The position numbers were made by a program, and so were the translations under genes. From the NCBI GenBank assembly GCA_964017065.1, contig OZ024790.1, forward strand, positions 11,853,498-11,917,497: a DNA stretch of 64,000 nucleotides. Reading direction: 5' to 3'. Of the stretch, positions 41,485 to 53,929 are shown in pieces. The first letter of the stretch is position 1, and each line of letters opens with the position of its first letter. The notes under the pieces were generated by a model. The model saw nothing but the letters and a program-made list of their open reading frames with translations. It was not told the origin of the DNA and made no database searches. The stretch is from Haliclona indistincta. Taxonomy: Eukaryota > Porifera > Demospongiae > Haplosclerida > Chalinidae.

Positions 41485-42861
41485 ATATAAAATTCATAAT
41501 TGGTACTCCAAATTTAATGGTAGCCATGGTAACTATGCAACTTTATATTTTACTTCCCAAACATTGGTAAATATTTCTAGTGCGTCTGGTGCCGGCGCTT
41601 CTGCTCGTGGTTTATTTGGTACCTGCAGAGACCAGCTTGAATCTGAAAAATCTAATTGTGAGTCACAAACCTTCCACAACTTCAGACAATCTGCTCTTAT
41701 TCAAGACTGCCTTGCATCTTGTAAATTTCTTCACGAGCACAGCATTAAAAATAAATATGTTATAATCTGCATTTCAACATACTTATGTATTTTTCACATA
41801 GTAACGTAGTTTTTCAAAGCAATAATCTGATTCAAACCAAACCTTTGAGATAACTCAAGACACGTACGATGGGTCCTCAATAAACTTACTCATTATTAGT
41901 CTCTTTGATGTAAGAACAGAATGGTTCTTCCACTAAAAGATGGAACGGCACTAACTGAAAAAAGGCGTACAGCAACTGTTTGACAACAAGCAGAAAAGTC
42001 TTCTTCATGAATATCAATACCTCTTGGAACCTACTATCACTAAATACAGAATGATGCTGACCTTCTCTTTTGGTGATGTGAACATGAAGTCAAACACAGA
42101 ATCAATGTTTGCCATCTCCATTGCAGCCCTTAAAAGATAAAAATGACCCACATAATATGGGGTGCCGTTTGTACCAAAACATAAAATTCACCAAATTAAT
42201 AAATGTATAGCAGCATTTATAAATGCAACATGCATAATAAATGCAGTGCTAATTTATAAATACCGACTAACATTTATATATACTGACTGACATGTATAAA
42301 CGTCAACTGAAATAATTGACATTTATTTTGTCTGTGACATTTATAAATACCGACTGGCATTTGTAAAATTAATGACAACTGACATAACTGACATTTATTT
42401 TGTCTAGTGACATTTATAAATACCGACTGGCATTTATAAATGCCAACTGACATTTATTATGTCTAGTGACATTTACAAATACCGACTGGCATTTATAAAT
42501 GACGAGTGACATTTGTATATAGTGACTGACATTTATAAATGCCAACTGACATTTATTATGTCTAGTGACATTTATAAATACCGACTGGAATTTATAAATG
42601 CCGACTAACATTTATATATACTGACTGATATTTATAAATGCCAACTGTCATAACTGACATTTATTATGTCTAGTGACATTTACAAATACCGACTGGCATT
42701 TATAAATAACGAGTGACATTTGTATATAGTGACTGACATTTATAAATGCCAACTGACATTTATTATGTCTAGTGACATTTATAAATACCGACTGGAATTT
42801 ATAAATGACGAGTGACATTTGTATATTATACCGAATGACATTTATAAATGCCAACTGACAT

Positions 42862-44150
42862 TATTAATAATTATTACAACTGAATCACGCCACGCCTAAA
42901 ACACATGATAATTAACACACGTGCCTAGTAGGAGAAGCCTATAATAGCTCCAGTCAATCTCAAAATCCCCTCTCCATCCGTGTTCTGCCGACTGTATACC
43001 TTCATGGATCATGGATCCGATCCAGACATTGTTGTCGGCCTTGGTAGGGGCCATTCTAGCCTTGTTCCCTGCCAAATTTTCGCAACGCAGAAACGCAACG
43101 GAACGGCGAAAATTGGGCCTGGTACACACTGCAAGGGTACTAGTGCGCATGCTCAGACTATACCCCGGTATTTGGGGTATTCGTAATCTTTTGGGGCATT
43201 CTCGCTACATTACACCGTCGTTCCCGAGCCACTTTCCGTGTTCTTCCAAGACTAAGAGTATCGTACAGCTCTGCATTTGTGCTGTACTGCCTTGATCAAC
43301 ATGGTTATATACTAAAGCCTAAGCATGAGAATACTTTTTATCACTGTCCTGCAACGGTTTTGTGATTTTCTACTTGGACTAGTAAGTGTGTTAGCCGCCA
43401 ACTTCTCCCATTCCATTGTGACAGCAAGCTGAAGCAATCCAGTATCCCTGAAGGTGAGCGCTGTGTCATGTTAGCGTTGCTTCCTTCATCGTTAGCAAGC
43501 GTTGATAAACGATATTCATTGCCGAGTATATGAATAACATCATCTCTACCCTTGCAGTGTGTACCAGGCCCAATTTTCGCCGTTTCGTTCCGCTGCGTTT
43601 CTGCGTTGCGAAAATTTGGCAGGGAACGAGGCTAGGGCCATTCTCGCTGGACAACAGCAGTCCACATCAGCCCCGCCCCCGTCCGGTCAAGCTGTTGCTG
43701 CAGCTAGCGCCACTGCTACAACTCTCCTAGTAAGAGCTCTGGCTGCTCTTCAAAATCTAAGAAACGCTGGACAATCTCGTATGACAGGGAAATAATTTGT
43801 CTGCCACAGAAATATGAAAGAAAAGAAGATATTCCTTATCCGCGAGGAAAATATCGAACTGAGCTTGGGTTAGTGGGCAAGGTACATCTTACTTAGTGGC
43901 GCTAGCTGCAGCAGCTTGACCGGACGGGGGCGGGGCCGATGTGGACTGCTGTTGTCCAGCGAGAATGGCCCCTACCAAGGCCGACAACAATGTCTGGATC
44001 GGATCCATGAAGGTATACAGTCGGCAGAACACGGATGGAGAGGGGATTTTGAGATTGACTGGAGCTATTATAGGCTTCTCCTACTAGGCACGTGTGTTAA
44101 TTGTCACGTGATTTAGGCGTGGCGTGATTCAGTTGTAATAATTATCATTA
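42862..44150. mobile_element. Nested foldback element carrying a 66-codon ORF
   Basis: Inverted arms share ATAATTATTACAACTGAATC and GGATCCGATCCAGACATTG. With the MITE at 43057-43634 removed, the left arm and loop contain a frame starting MDPIQTLLSALVGAIL and continuing AGQQQSTSAPPPSGQ to a stop at 43794, 66 residues. Unknown protein; Ala-rich, helical C-terminus. Confidence 0.65.
43057..43634. mobile_element. MULE-like MITE, TAGCCT family, 9-bp duplication
   Basis: Direct repeat GGGCCATTC at 43048-43056 and 43635-43643. Termini TAGCCTTGTTCCCTGCC and complement of CGAGGCTA, with GGCCTGGTACACACTGC inside both arms, the hallmark of the 14664 and 24538 elements. Confidence 0.85.
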
Positions 44151-44506
44151 GACCATACCATGTGACTTTCGACAAATCAGATTGCTCAAAAAGTGTGAAT
44201 TAAATAGCTTAATGCACACTTAAGTGTGCATTAAGTTGTTAATGCACACTTTTAGGTAAACAAAGTGATTGGTCGTGAGGTTAGTTAGTCGAAAGTCACG
44301 TAGTATGGTCTAAAACGTTTAGACCACACTAGGCGGTGCATTACACGATATAAGGCACTCGGGCGTCGTCAATAACGGTCTCGAAGACTCGAACGCGTGA
44401 TAATGCACTCGCCTTCGTCTCCTGAATTATCAACGCGTTCTCGACCGTTATTGACCCACCCTCGTGCTTTATATCGCGTAATGCACCGCCTAGTGTGGTT
44501 TAAATA
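44149..44506. repeat. Two adjacent hairpins (AGACCATAC and AGACCACACTAGGCGG arms)
   Basis: First: 44149-44312, AGACCATACCATGTGACTTTC versus its complement, with an inner GTGTGCATTAA repeat. Second: 44318-44506, TTTAGACCACACTAGGCGG and complement around AACGGTC sub-palindromes. Both probably are MITEs inserted side by side. Confidence 0.6.
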
Positions 44507-45476
44507 TTACATGTCAGTTGGCATTTATAAATGTCAGTCGGTATATATAAAAGTCACTCGTCAATTATAAATGCCAGTCAGTATTTATAAATGTCACTAG
44601 ACATAATAAATGTCAGTTATGACAGTTGGCATTTATAAATGTCAGTCAAATGTTAGTCGGCATTTATAAACAAGCACTGCATTTATACATATGCATGTTG
44701 CATTATAAATGCTGCTGTACATTTATAAATTATTTTGGTGAATTTTTATGTTTTGGTACAAACGGCACCCTATACACACAAGGGCTCCAAGCTAGCACAG
44801 TATACATGTGGTTACCTATTTTGAAAGATGACTCCTTTGATGGTCTCGAAAGGATTAGATCTCTGACGAGCATCGGCAAACTCTTTTCTATCGAGTGAAT
44901 CAAAAACAGTCTAAACGAAACAGATTCATGTGAATTGTGTCCAAGTACATGAGTGAGTGAGTGAGTGCTTACTTTAGCAGCAAGAATAACTTCCAGCACA
45001 ACAGGATCACAGAACTTAGTTTCATCTTCAATTGTATCTTTTCTCTATATCAGACAACCAAAGGTCACACACAGTCTGTTAGACTATTGCAAAAGAGAAG
45101 AGTAGTTTAGTTTATAACCTCATCTGTGACAATCCAGTCAGTCATTTCATTAGCTGTGAGTACAGGATGATGGCAAGGAGCAAGCCAGATCACTTCTTGA
45201 TCACAGTTAACCTGTAAGAATCATACACAGCATCACAGACACGAAATTGTGCAGACTTTGGCTTTTGCTAGTACGAAAACCTCACACATGGACTACTTCT
45301 CTCACTCACAAACTCCTCTTTGCAAGGACCAGTACATAAAAAGGGTTTGTTATTGAACAGATGTGAACAACTTTTCTTGATTTTATTGCAGTGACATAAA
45401 GTACACAATTGATTCAAGCATTACACTTATCCCTCCCCCTCTCTCTCTCTCTCTCTTCCTCTCTCTCTCTGTCTTA

Positions 45477-45812
45477 CAGTGGCGTAGCTATGGGTGGGCC
45501 TGGACGGGCCTGTGCCCACCCAATCATTGGCTGTGCCCACAATTGGTGGGGCACCTCTTGGGCTACCATGCATACAGTACTAGTGAGACTAACACCAAGA
45601 CACTTCTTTTTCAGTAGCACACTGATCTTATCGGCTGATTGACAGTATCTCTGACTCCGCTATAAACCAGATTGTTCAACAACGTGACTCGAACGCTCCA
45701 AAAACACACCAATTTTGACCGGAAATGGGTGTGGTTTATGCAAATTTTCACGCCCGCGCAAGCACGCCCGTTTTAGTGCCCCACCAAACTGTGAGTCTTG
45801 GCTACGCCCCTG
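45477..45812. mobile_element. hAT-type MITE at a CMTR1-B splice donor
   Basis: Termini CAGTGGCGTAGC and (complement) CAGGGGCGTAGCCAAGACTC, 8-bp duplication CTGTCTTA at 45469-45476 and 45813-45820. The 8-bp target and CAG termini are typical of hAT. It inserted about nine bases into the intron after the G-patch exon, leaving the donor intact. Confidence 0.85.
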
Positions 45813-46251
45813 CTGTCTTACCTCTTCCAGCTCCCACTGGACGTCCTCTCGCTTCAGTTTTGCGATCATGTGCCCCAGACCACGCCTACCCTTGTGCATG
45901 GATTGTTGTATCGGTTCAGAGATGCCGGACTCAGTCTTTCCAAGACCTTTACCAGGAACATAACCCATTGATGCCTAAACAATGAACATCACTATAAATA
46001 TGCTGTCTAGTTGCCGTGATAGCAATATCACAGCCTGTGCTAGTACTTACGTCAAAGGGGCGTGTCACCTACCATCATTCTCTCTGCAAAATTGCTGTAG
46101 TTGGGCAGCTTCTGTTTCGGGGCTCCGCCATCTTCTCCTTCATCCCCTAGTGCTCTTTTTCGCTTCCTCTGGTTTTCATTCTCCTGGAGACCAAAAATTG
46201 ACTCACGTCTACCAACACGCGAGCTGCTAACCCACCAAACGATCTCTTACT

Positions 46252-46454
46252 GTGCCTGCAACGTCCGCCATTCCCTCGTGTCGGGTACAGTGGGTGGAGC
46301 TACTACTATTGAGCCACGCCTATATAGAGACTGAGTGAGTCTACTACGAACAGAAACCGTAGGTGAAGAGTTTATGTAAATAGTACCCGTTATCAGCAGA
46401 AACTATCATTCCTGCGGTTAACTACTGACGAATGTGAGTTTTCTAACTGTCATC
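46252..46454. promoter_or_regulatory. Putative bidirectional promoter between CMTR1-B and receptor-B
   Basis: The 184 bp between the two divergent start codons (46271 minus, 46455 plus) are conserved in copy A (about 35850-36050), including GGCGTGGCTC-type and AAATAGTACCCGTTATC stretches. Inference from arrangement; no mapped transcription start. Confidence 0.4.
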
Positions 46455-46717
46455 ATGGATCATTCCACCTCTGGGAATGGCTGCAACAACACTGATGGTC
46501 CTCTCCGCCACGTGATACTGCTGACATATGGATCTGTTGCAGGCATCTCACTGACTGCCTGCATTGTGGCTCTGTCCCTTGCTTGCATCTGTCGAGTCGG
46601 AAGACGGTTTACTCACCGGATATCTCTCTATCTTCTCTTCGCAGTTGCCTTCAACAGCGTTAATATTCGCTGCTCACAACTAGTCGTGTACAACTATGAT
46701 CCTACGAACACGGCATA

Positions 46718-47544
46718 GAGTAACCCGGGGCTATTTCGTGACGTTTTGGCGTTAGAGCGTTCGTTCGACTTTACTTGGCTGCTAACTCTTTTCGCGTACC
46801 CAGGATCCAAATTTTACTTGCACCTACAGAATTAGCAGTCTTTTTCGAACTACTCGCATCTAAAGTTATGCTGATACGGTGTAAGAATATTGGACAGCAA
46901 GCCGTTTTTTCACTCGACCATCTTGGGGCTATTTCGACACCACCGGGGCTATTTCGAGACGGACTTACATCATGGATAAAGCTGTAAGTGCACGCATGCA
47001 TGATGCAGATCACTAGTAGTGTTGATTGTTATACTCTTAATTCTGCCTCGCAGATATCAGAATGCTGTGGTTATATTGGCTGGACGGTGGAAGAGTTACA
47101 GTACGAGACTTTCGTCTGCACGTACCATACTGCACCTCAGAGCTTTCTGTTCTTGATTTGACTTATCTTTTGTTACCATACTATTTAAATGAGTGAATAC
47201 TTACCTTGTCTGCAACAAAACTGCCAAAAACCAGCTAAAAAGCGCACAAAAACAGCAAAAAAAAACCGCAAATATCAGCGTTTTGTTAACGATTATTGTT
47301 TTTTCCCCGCTTATTTTTCTTGCAAGCGCTTTCTATTGGTCAACGAGTCTGGTACCAGTGTATAGAGGAATCTATTCTCATGTTAGCAGTACCAGGCTCG
47401 ACATTCCCAATCGTTGCTATCGAATGTTACGACGGAAAGTGCGAAGGTAGTCAAGCGGGGCTATTCCGTAAGTAAGTTTGGCTTCCTCAATTGATTTGTA
47501 TGTGACGCGAAATAGCCCCGTCACGAAATAGCCCCGTGTTACTC
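46718..47544. mobile_element. Mariner-type MITE inside receptor coding exon
   Basis: TA at 46716-46717 and 47545-47546; termini GAGTAACCCGGGGCTATTTC and its near complement. Further internal copies of GGGGCTATTTCG (46925, 46950) and of its complement (47458-47470) show subterminal repeats. 827 bp; no transposase. Confidence 0.85.
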
Positions 47545-48469
47545 TACGTCATTGGGTGCAAGGCAATCGCGGCTTTACTGGAGTTTTCAACGTGGACGAC
47601 ACTTCTGTACATGTCTGTGTTAGTGTCTCATCTCTCATGTCTCGTTATCCTCATTGAGATTCGACCAATCATACTTAGTATTAGGAGTCACTTATCGTGA
47701 GCTCATTATAACCCTCTCTGAACCAGCCGATCGTACCTCTACTAAAGCAAGAAGACAAGCACTGTGCTTAGAGATCTGCTATGTCTTTGTACCGATCGTA
47801 ATTCCCCTCTTGTTTGTGTGGATACCGTTTCTTCATGATGCTTACAGACTAGCAGGAGCTTGGTGCTGGATAAGACAAAAAGATGATAACTGTGACAGTC
47901 TTCTAGCTGGTAAAATCGAGCAGTATGCCCTGGGGTATGGCCCTGTGTCTTTCCTATGCATTGTAGCTATGGGCATCGTCGCTGCAATGTTGGTAATCTC
48001 ATGCAAGCGACTGTACTTCCAAGAGACACCAGACCAGGTCTACAAAACCATGCTGAGAGAAAATGCTCCACTGATGATCTATCCTGTTCTCTTTCACATT
48101 GTCAAGTTGTTGGGACTTGCTCACCGCTTGTATCAGATCACAACTACCATCCACAATAATACAATACTGTGGATTATTCATGCAGCAATTGCTCCTCTCA
48201 ATATCTTGTCATGTGCTATCACAGCAAAGCAGTACTGCCAATACTGCGCCGTATGAAGTGCGTATCATCTCCGCATTTTTGTAAATACGGAATGAAACGC
48301 GGCGACTGTAATTTATTAAATACGATACCGTAGCTACGCCGTATCCGGACCATTCGAGTACGGCGCTTCGTATCTATCCCGTATATCATTCCGTTCATTA
48401 TTCGCATTTAATCAGTATTATTTGAATGGAATTTGTAGTCAGTGTATCTGCAGTGCATTATAAAAATCA

Positions 48470-50473
48470 CTAGTCAGACAGAGAACTAAGACTCCAGTCA
48501 GATTCAGTATAACAGTTTCTGGGAGAAGTAAGTTGACCTCGAGAAGGAGTAGTTTCTCTCATATAGTAATACGCTGGTGGAACAGTACCGTAGTCTGCCG
48601 CAGGAGAAGTAAGTTGACCTTGAGAAGGAATAGTTTCTCTCATAAATGCTGGTGGAACAGTACCGTAGTCTGCCGCAGGAGAAGTAAGTTGACCTTGAGA
48701 AGGAATAGTTTCTCTCATAAATGCTGGTGGAACAGTACCGTAGTCTGCCGCAAGAGAAGTAACTTGACCTCGAGAAGGAGGAGTTTCTGTCACAAGTGCC
48801 GGTTGTGTCGATGTTAACGGAACAGTGGCAAAGTTGGATGTAGGAGAAGGTTCTGTATAGTATGGCAGTGTGGCATTAGTTGGGGTCGAGTGAATAGATG
48901 TAGGCCTAGGTGTTGAAGTAGAGGAAGATGATGAATTATCATCAATTCTACGTAGATGGTGACGATAGCTTCTCTCAATAGCCCAACGTGGAGCACTGAC
49001 AGGAGGCATAGAATCAGAGGCCTGTCCATCAACTCGTACTTTCCGAGATGGGTGGATTTTTTTAGAAGCATCTAGTCTCTCTTGAAGCTTTTGAATAAGT
49101 TTATTTAGTGCTAAAAAAACAAAAAATAATGAAGAATATCCAACATAATATAAAATTGTTCGCTTACCATTGGAACGCCATATTGGGTGATGCAACGATA
49201 CACTGGGTCGTCCGTCAGTCTCACTATCGCTCTCATCCGTCATGTACTCAGGACCCAGTTGTAACCAAAACTTCTTCTCTTTCTCTTTAAGAAACTTGCT
49301 GCGTTTCTCGTATAGCTGTAGTTTGTACAGTCACTAAAAATTTTAAAACATCTGAGCATACCTGTTTTTGTGCTGCACGTTTTTTACTATTTTTTTTATT
49401 GAATGCAACTTGTGCTTGTCTATTCTCCTTCGAGTCAAGAAACAATCTTCTTCTAGATTCATAATATCTGTGTATTGCAGCTTTGAAAGCAAAATTAATG
49501 TTAAAGTTAGGTAGAATAATTCCAAAAACATCGGTTTACCTTTTTGAGCGGGCACTGTGAATTGTTCCTCTAGTTGTGATAAGTGTGTAATGATTTCACA
49601 ACTGACTCGTTGATTTTGCTCTGACGTATAGCTTATGGAAGAAAAATAATACATAATAATGATTGGTATGAAATACAGTGTCTACCTCTCGGATCCATTG
49701 AACTGTTCATGTAAGTTTTGATGTATTGATTTAACTGCCGTCTGAAAAAAAAACAATGGCAAAAATACTGTCAGCATCGAAAGTCAGCATGTTGTGTAGC
49801 ATGTAAGGTGCTGACTTCCTTCTAATCTTATACATGTACATGTAGTCTCCACGTTACCACTTGTACTTAGTATTAATGTTCGGCAGTTGCTTATGTGAAC
49901 CACACAAGAAGTCACGTTACTTTCTACACAGTGTTGCTAAGAGAATTTAGGAGGATAGATACTCTTCCTAGTAATAAGCTCTTGCTGCTATTATGGACAA
50001 TTACCGGACAACACGAAAAATTATTTCAATGCTAATTCAAATCCCTCACATATGATCACCTATGGTTTTGTATGTGTATCAGTTGAATTGGCTTTGTTGT
50101 CTATACATACATACTTGTTGTACCAGCTAGCTATGTACTGACTTACACTGAGTTGTGTTGGTAGCTTAGCTTTGCTGCCACGTGGTCGCGAGTCCTCTCC
50201 CGACTTCTCCTTGAGTTCACGAAACTCGCCTCTAAGTCCCTGAACCTCTGACGCGAGAGTAACTGTTTGTGTCTTCAGGTCAAGTACGAGCTTCTCTTGG
50301 GCCTGGACTTTGGATAACAGCAGATCCATTTTTTGGAGAAGTAAAGGTGGCGGCCCTCTGGTGGTTTCATTGGCATACGTGGGCTCTACAGCCTGGTGTT
50401 CATTGCCTCTGGGGAAACTCGAGTTACGCGACGAGCTGCCTGTACCATAAAACCCAAGCGCCTCCATGTTCAT
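48470..50473 (-). CDS. Second protein of the CACTA-like element (coiled coil, basic region, Ser/Thr/Pro repeats)
   Basis: Six exons by eye: 50473-50147, ~49740-49684, ~49634-49549, ~49485-49361, ~49311-49170, ~49110-48470. It starts MNMEALGFYGTG, followed by a coiled coil (LLQKMDLLLSKVQAQEKLVL...VQGLRGEFRELKEK). A basic stretch (AAIHRYYESRRRLFLDS, KKNSKKRAAQKQ) and EYMTDESDSETDG...HHPIWRS follow, a motif seen in TE proteins with a BEN-like or DNA-binding role. The last exon has three copies of a ~30-residue repeat (SQGQLTSPAADYGTVPPAFM). CACTA elements often carry such a second gene that binds subterminal repeats; its role here is inferred. Splice acceptor at ~49634 is the AAG|CTATAC site, chosen to keep frame. 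Confidence 0.72.
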
Positions 50474-50542
50474 CAATACACCTGCTCTTCATCGCAATCA
50501 CGTGAACAGTGTGTTTCCCGCCCTTTTAACAACATCGAATTA

Positions 50543-53500
50543 TTACAAATTATGTATTGGTACAACAACAAAAACAGGCTCATCACAAGAACCAAAATTA
50601 ACAGTCATGTAAGAATATGCACAAATAGAATAAATACGTTGTATAGGTATAAAACTGCATGCACTGTCTGGATAAAAATCATTTGAAAAAACTAAAGCTG
50701 ATTGACCAAACCAGTAACGATGAGAATGATCTTTAGCCCACTTTACGTATGCTAAGATGTGTTCTAAGGTTTCTCCTTCTTGCGTAACGACTTTGTGTTT
50801 AACAAAATATTCAATCACTCCAGCAGCTAGAATCGGAGGATCAGGCCAGACAAACTTTTCTCTCACGATTTTCATAGGCCAATACGCAACAACTACAGCA
50901 CCTGACATTGATCTAGACTTCTTGCTGCTCAGCACTTGACTAGCAATGGTTGCTCTTGCTGATTGCATATAAGGTAATAATATTGATTTGAATGAAACAG
51001 TTGGATACATTTCACGATATGTAAGATCAAGCATATCTGCAAAGTCTTGATGAAAAAACTTTTGATAAACAGGAGGTAAGATTTGCTCGAAACTGACAGA
51101 GGTAGTAAATTTAATTCCTGCTGTTGTTTGGATGTTACAGGTAGCTTTTAGCTTTAACTCATTGAGGATTTCAGGAGAAACTATCGACTGAGAAAGAGAT
51201 CCTGATTCAGAAACATTTGGCAGTACATGATCAAACAGTTCTTTTACTTCATCGGGAAACTTTGTTGATGTGATCCTTTGTTTACGGACAAACTTCCTCA
51301 TAATTTGTGCTTCAATTGATCGTTGATTTGTATAGAAACTACCCAAAATACCATTATATCTTTCATATGGATAACACCAGAATCCATACACAGGACCAAA
51401 GTCAATTACACAGTCTTTAAGATGGAGGTGTAAATGCAAATTAGGTGTGCAATGCTCACCACCGAATAAGCTTTCAAATTTTTTGCAAAACAAAACCAAA
51501 TATTGGTCTGCTGAGGTTGTTTGTTCTATTGTCAAAGATCGTGAAAGAAGAAGCTTGCATGCTCGGACATACACTAGCCAACATTGATAGTGATCCGAAG
51601 GAATGTTTCCCTTTAATGCTATAGCTGAAAATATCAAAACCCAATTCTTCCATTGATCCGCTGAAAGGCCACTAAATTTTGAGCTGATTTTCATAGCTAC
51701 TCTCCCAACATTGTGTGGAGTGACAATGCCTTCAACTGTAGCTTGAATTTTATCAAGATTATGAGCTCCTATTATTCCAAGCTTGAACCACAAATCCATG
51801 ACATGTTTACAAGTGCCAAGCAGCATATTATGCATTGGATCGATTGCATGCATTTGTACTATGTCAAAGTATGGCAAGAGATATAAACCAGAAAAACGAA
51901 CACCAGTTTTAGATAACATGGTTTTGCGAGCTGATTTCGATTTTGCATTTCTATATTGTTGAGCAAGCTTGGCACATTCTGTGTGTGTCCGACTCTTCCA
52001 ACTATCCCTGTTATATCCAGAGAAGTCAAGTTTGTTATCGTACACACCAGAAGGAAATCTTTTGTTACACTTAGAGCATCCCATGCAAGCACTATGTCCT
52101 GCAAAACCACATAGCTTTCGAACAGCTGGCAAATCACAGCTAACACACAATAGGCAAGCACGAATGGTAATACAAGAAGGTTGTCCAGGAATTGTACAAG
52201 ATAATTGAATGCCATCCCATAAAGCCAACAATTCTCTTATAAGTGGAGCTAAAAATGAGTTAATGGTTATTTCTGGTTCTTTAGGTCCTGGTATGACACC
52301 CACTAAAATTATGTTTTCAGGCTTAAAACGTTCTTCCCTTGGCAAATTCAAAATGACTAGATAAAGTGCTCCAACCGAATCTGAAATATGTTTAAACGGC
52401 TGGAACCAATCACATCCTAGTGCCAAACCAAAACTGTCATTTAAGTAATGCTCAAACTTTTTCCAAATTCTGCCATCATATATGTCATCCATTGAATCAC
52501 AAGAAGTCCTCCGACTCTTCCAAAGTTGACATTTGTTCAAAAATCCAGGTTTGTTTACAAGATATTCAAGACTGTCTTGAAGTGGGTTGTAACAGTAAAC
52601 TTTATGGGGAACCATTTTCACATCACCATTGCTCAGTCTAATGGTTTTAAGCAAGCTAGCTCCACATGGTTTGCGCTTAGAGCGATAACGGTGTTTCCGA
52701 AATTCAACATGTGTACATGTTTTATTAATCAAGTTACCTCTACTGTCTTCTTTGAGACAGTATTCAAGTTCGTAAATGGAATTACACTTAGGACAAACTG
52801 GATAAGCAACAAACGTGTCCTCTTTCATTCCAAGGAGCTCTAAGGCAGCATCTGTAGTAGAAGGCATGGCTGAAAACAAGCTTTCAAGAGCTTCATTCTT
52901 AGTCTTCGAAGAAAACATCAAGAAAAATTTCTTTAAGAACTTAAGCAATGCTGTAATAGCAGCATTAGATATATTGAAAAGTGACTGCCACATAAAAACG
53001 AACAATAAGAAAACTTGAAGCAGAAAAGGTGGTGGTGTTTTAGTACGAACTACTGGCATTTCATCATCGTTATCATCAATTAATATCTCCTCTAATTCTT
53101 CCTCTTCGTCCTGCACATCATAATAAAAATAGTTGTAAAACATTGTCTCAATGAGCACATACTACTAGAAGTATGAAGGCATTAGCTATTGACAGAGCGA
53201 CTTGTTGTAGATTGTGAAATTTCAGCATTTGTTATTCATGTCCATAATATTATTACGTAGACAAAGCAGAACATTTATTTCTCAAATTTAACTATTATCA
53301 TGGTACTATAATATAGAGGCATTTTTTAAATTTTTGCTACACAAAACCATCATTTACAAGTAATCTTAAAAGCAGAAAGACATTCAGCGAGTGAATTTTG
53401 ACAAAATAATAACCTATAGTAAAATCTGATAATGGGTGTACCCTTGTATCACTGCATTGAAACAGTTACATACATTGTATAGTCTATGAAACAATGCTCA

Positions 53501-53929
53501 CGACTTAACACTTACCTCATTCTCAGATGATTCACAGCTGCTACTCTCAGTCATTCCCGTAGATGATTCATCTGTGTCTGTCATTTCATCAAAATATGGC
53601 GCATCTAATATTATTACACAGTGATAGATCACGTTCTTTTCACAGGTACGATCACAAATTCACTCACCAGCAACGCTATAGGCTTGGAATTCCACAATTC
53701 TTTCATCGCTACTTTCGACATTGGCCTCAAAATCAATTTCTGATGAATCAGAGTCCGATTCAGAACTATCAGGCCATGTGGAAACGCATGAAACGGAGTC
53801 TGGTGGTTGCGAGTGACAGCGGCCGCCGCTTGCCAAGTGAGCATAGTAAGTACTCTTTGATACAAGATCCCCACAGTTTGGACAAACCTTTCGTAAACGC
53901 TTTCTTGGAGCCAAAGGCTGGGAATCCAT
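50543..53929 (-). CDS. tnp2-type (EnSpm/CACTA-Plavaka) transposase
   Basis: Three exons: 53929-53668, 53604-53516, 53110-50543; about 970 residues. It starts MDSQPLAPRKRLRKVCPNCG with a C2H2-like site (VSKSTYYAHLA), then an acidic linker (DEEEELEEILIDDNDDE). A zinc region (CPKCNSIYELEYC...CG) follows. The transposase core has DWFQPFKHISDSVGALYLVI, ENIILVGVIPGPKEPEI, GHSACMGCSKC, YFDIVQMHAIDPMHNMLLGT and PNLHLHLHL. These motifs match the Transposase_21/tnp2 family of EnSpm/CACTA transposons. No stop or frame break in the 856-codon exon 3. Introns start GT, end AG and join in phase. It should cut and re-insert the element; likely autonomous. Confidence 0.87.

Larger units (their letters stand above)
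42160..44770. mobile_element. Foldback/TIR element with ATTTATAAAT sub-repeats, nested insertions
   Basis: GGGTGCCGTTTGTACCAAAA at both ends (left 42160, right 44770), flanked by TAT. Both subterminal regions are arrays of CATTTATAAATACCGACTGG-like units (42200-42870 and, inverted, 44515-44720). Inserted in a CMTR1-B intron; copy A lacks it. Contains the nested elements 42862-44150 and the hairpins 44149-44506. Confidence 0.75.
42062..46271 (-). pseudogene. CMTR1-like cap methyltransferase, copy B (frame-intact 5' exons, catalytic exons missing)
   Basis: Exon 1 (46271-46251) encodes MADVAGT. Exon 2 starts ENENQRKRKRALGDEGEDGG and includes NYSNFAERMM; exon 3 is the G-patch (ASMGYVPGKGLGKTE...RRGLGHMIAKL). 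Later exons give NEMTDWIVTDE, DETKFCDPVVLE, SNPFETIKGVIFQNR and AAMEMANIDSVFDFMF. All junctions I checked are in phase, better preserved than copy A. Two insertions lengthen introns: a hAT MITE (45477-45812) and a nested foldback (42160-44770). Downstream of 42062 I find no FtsJ methyltransferase motif (DVCAGPGGFSEY type), so only the N-terminal half remains. It starts divergently from the receptor gene; the ATGs are 184 bp apart, implying a shared promoter. Confidence 0.8.

Noticed and set aside
42200..42870. Candidate coding frames (INVTRHNKCQLAFINVS repeats)
   Set aside because: Translation of ATTTATAAAT-type subterminal repeats of a transposon; no gene.
48533..48817. 94-codon plus frame with repeated SFSHKCWWNSTVVCRR
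   Set aside because: Antisense shadow of the repeat-bearing last exon of the CACTA second gene.
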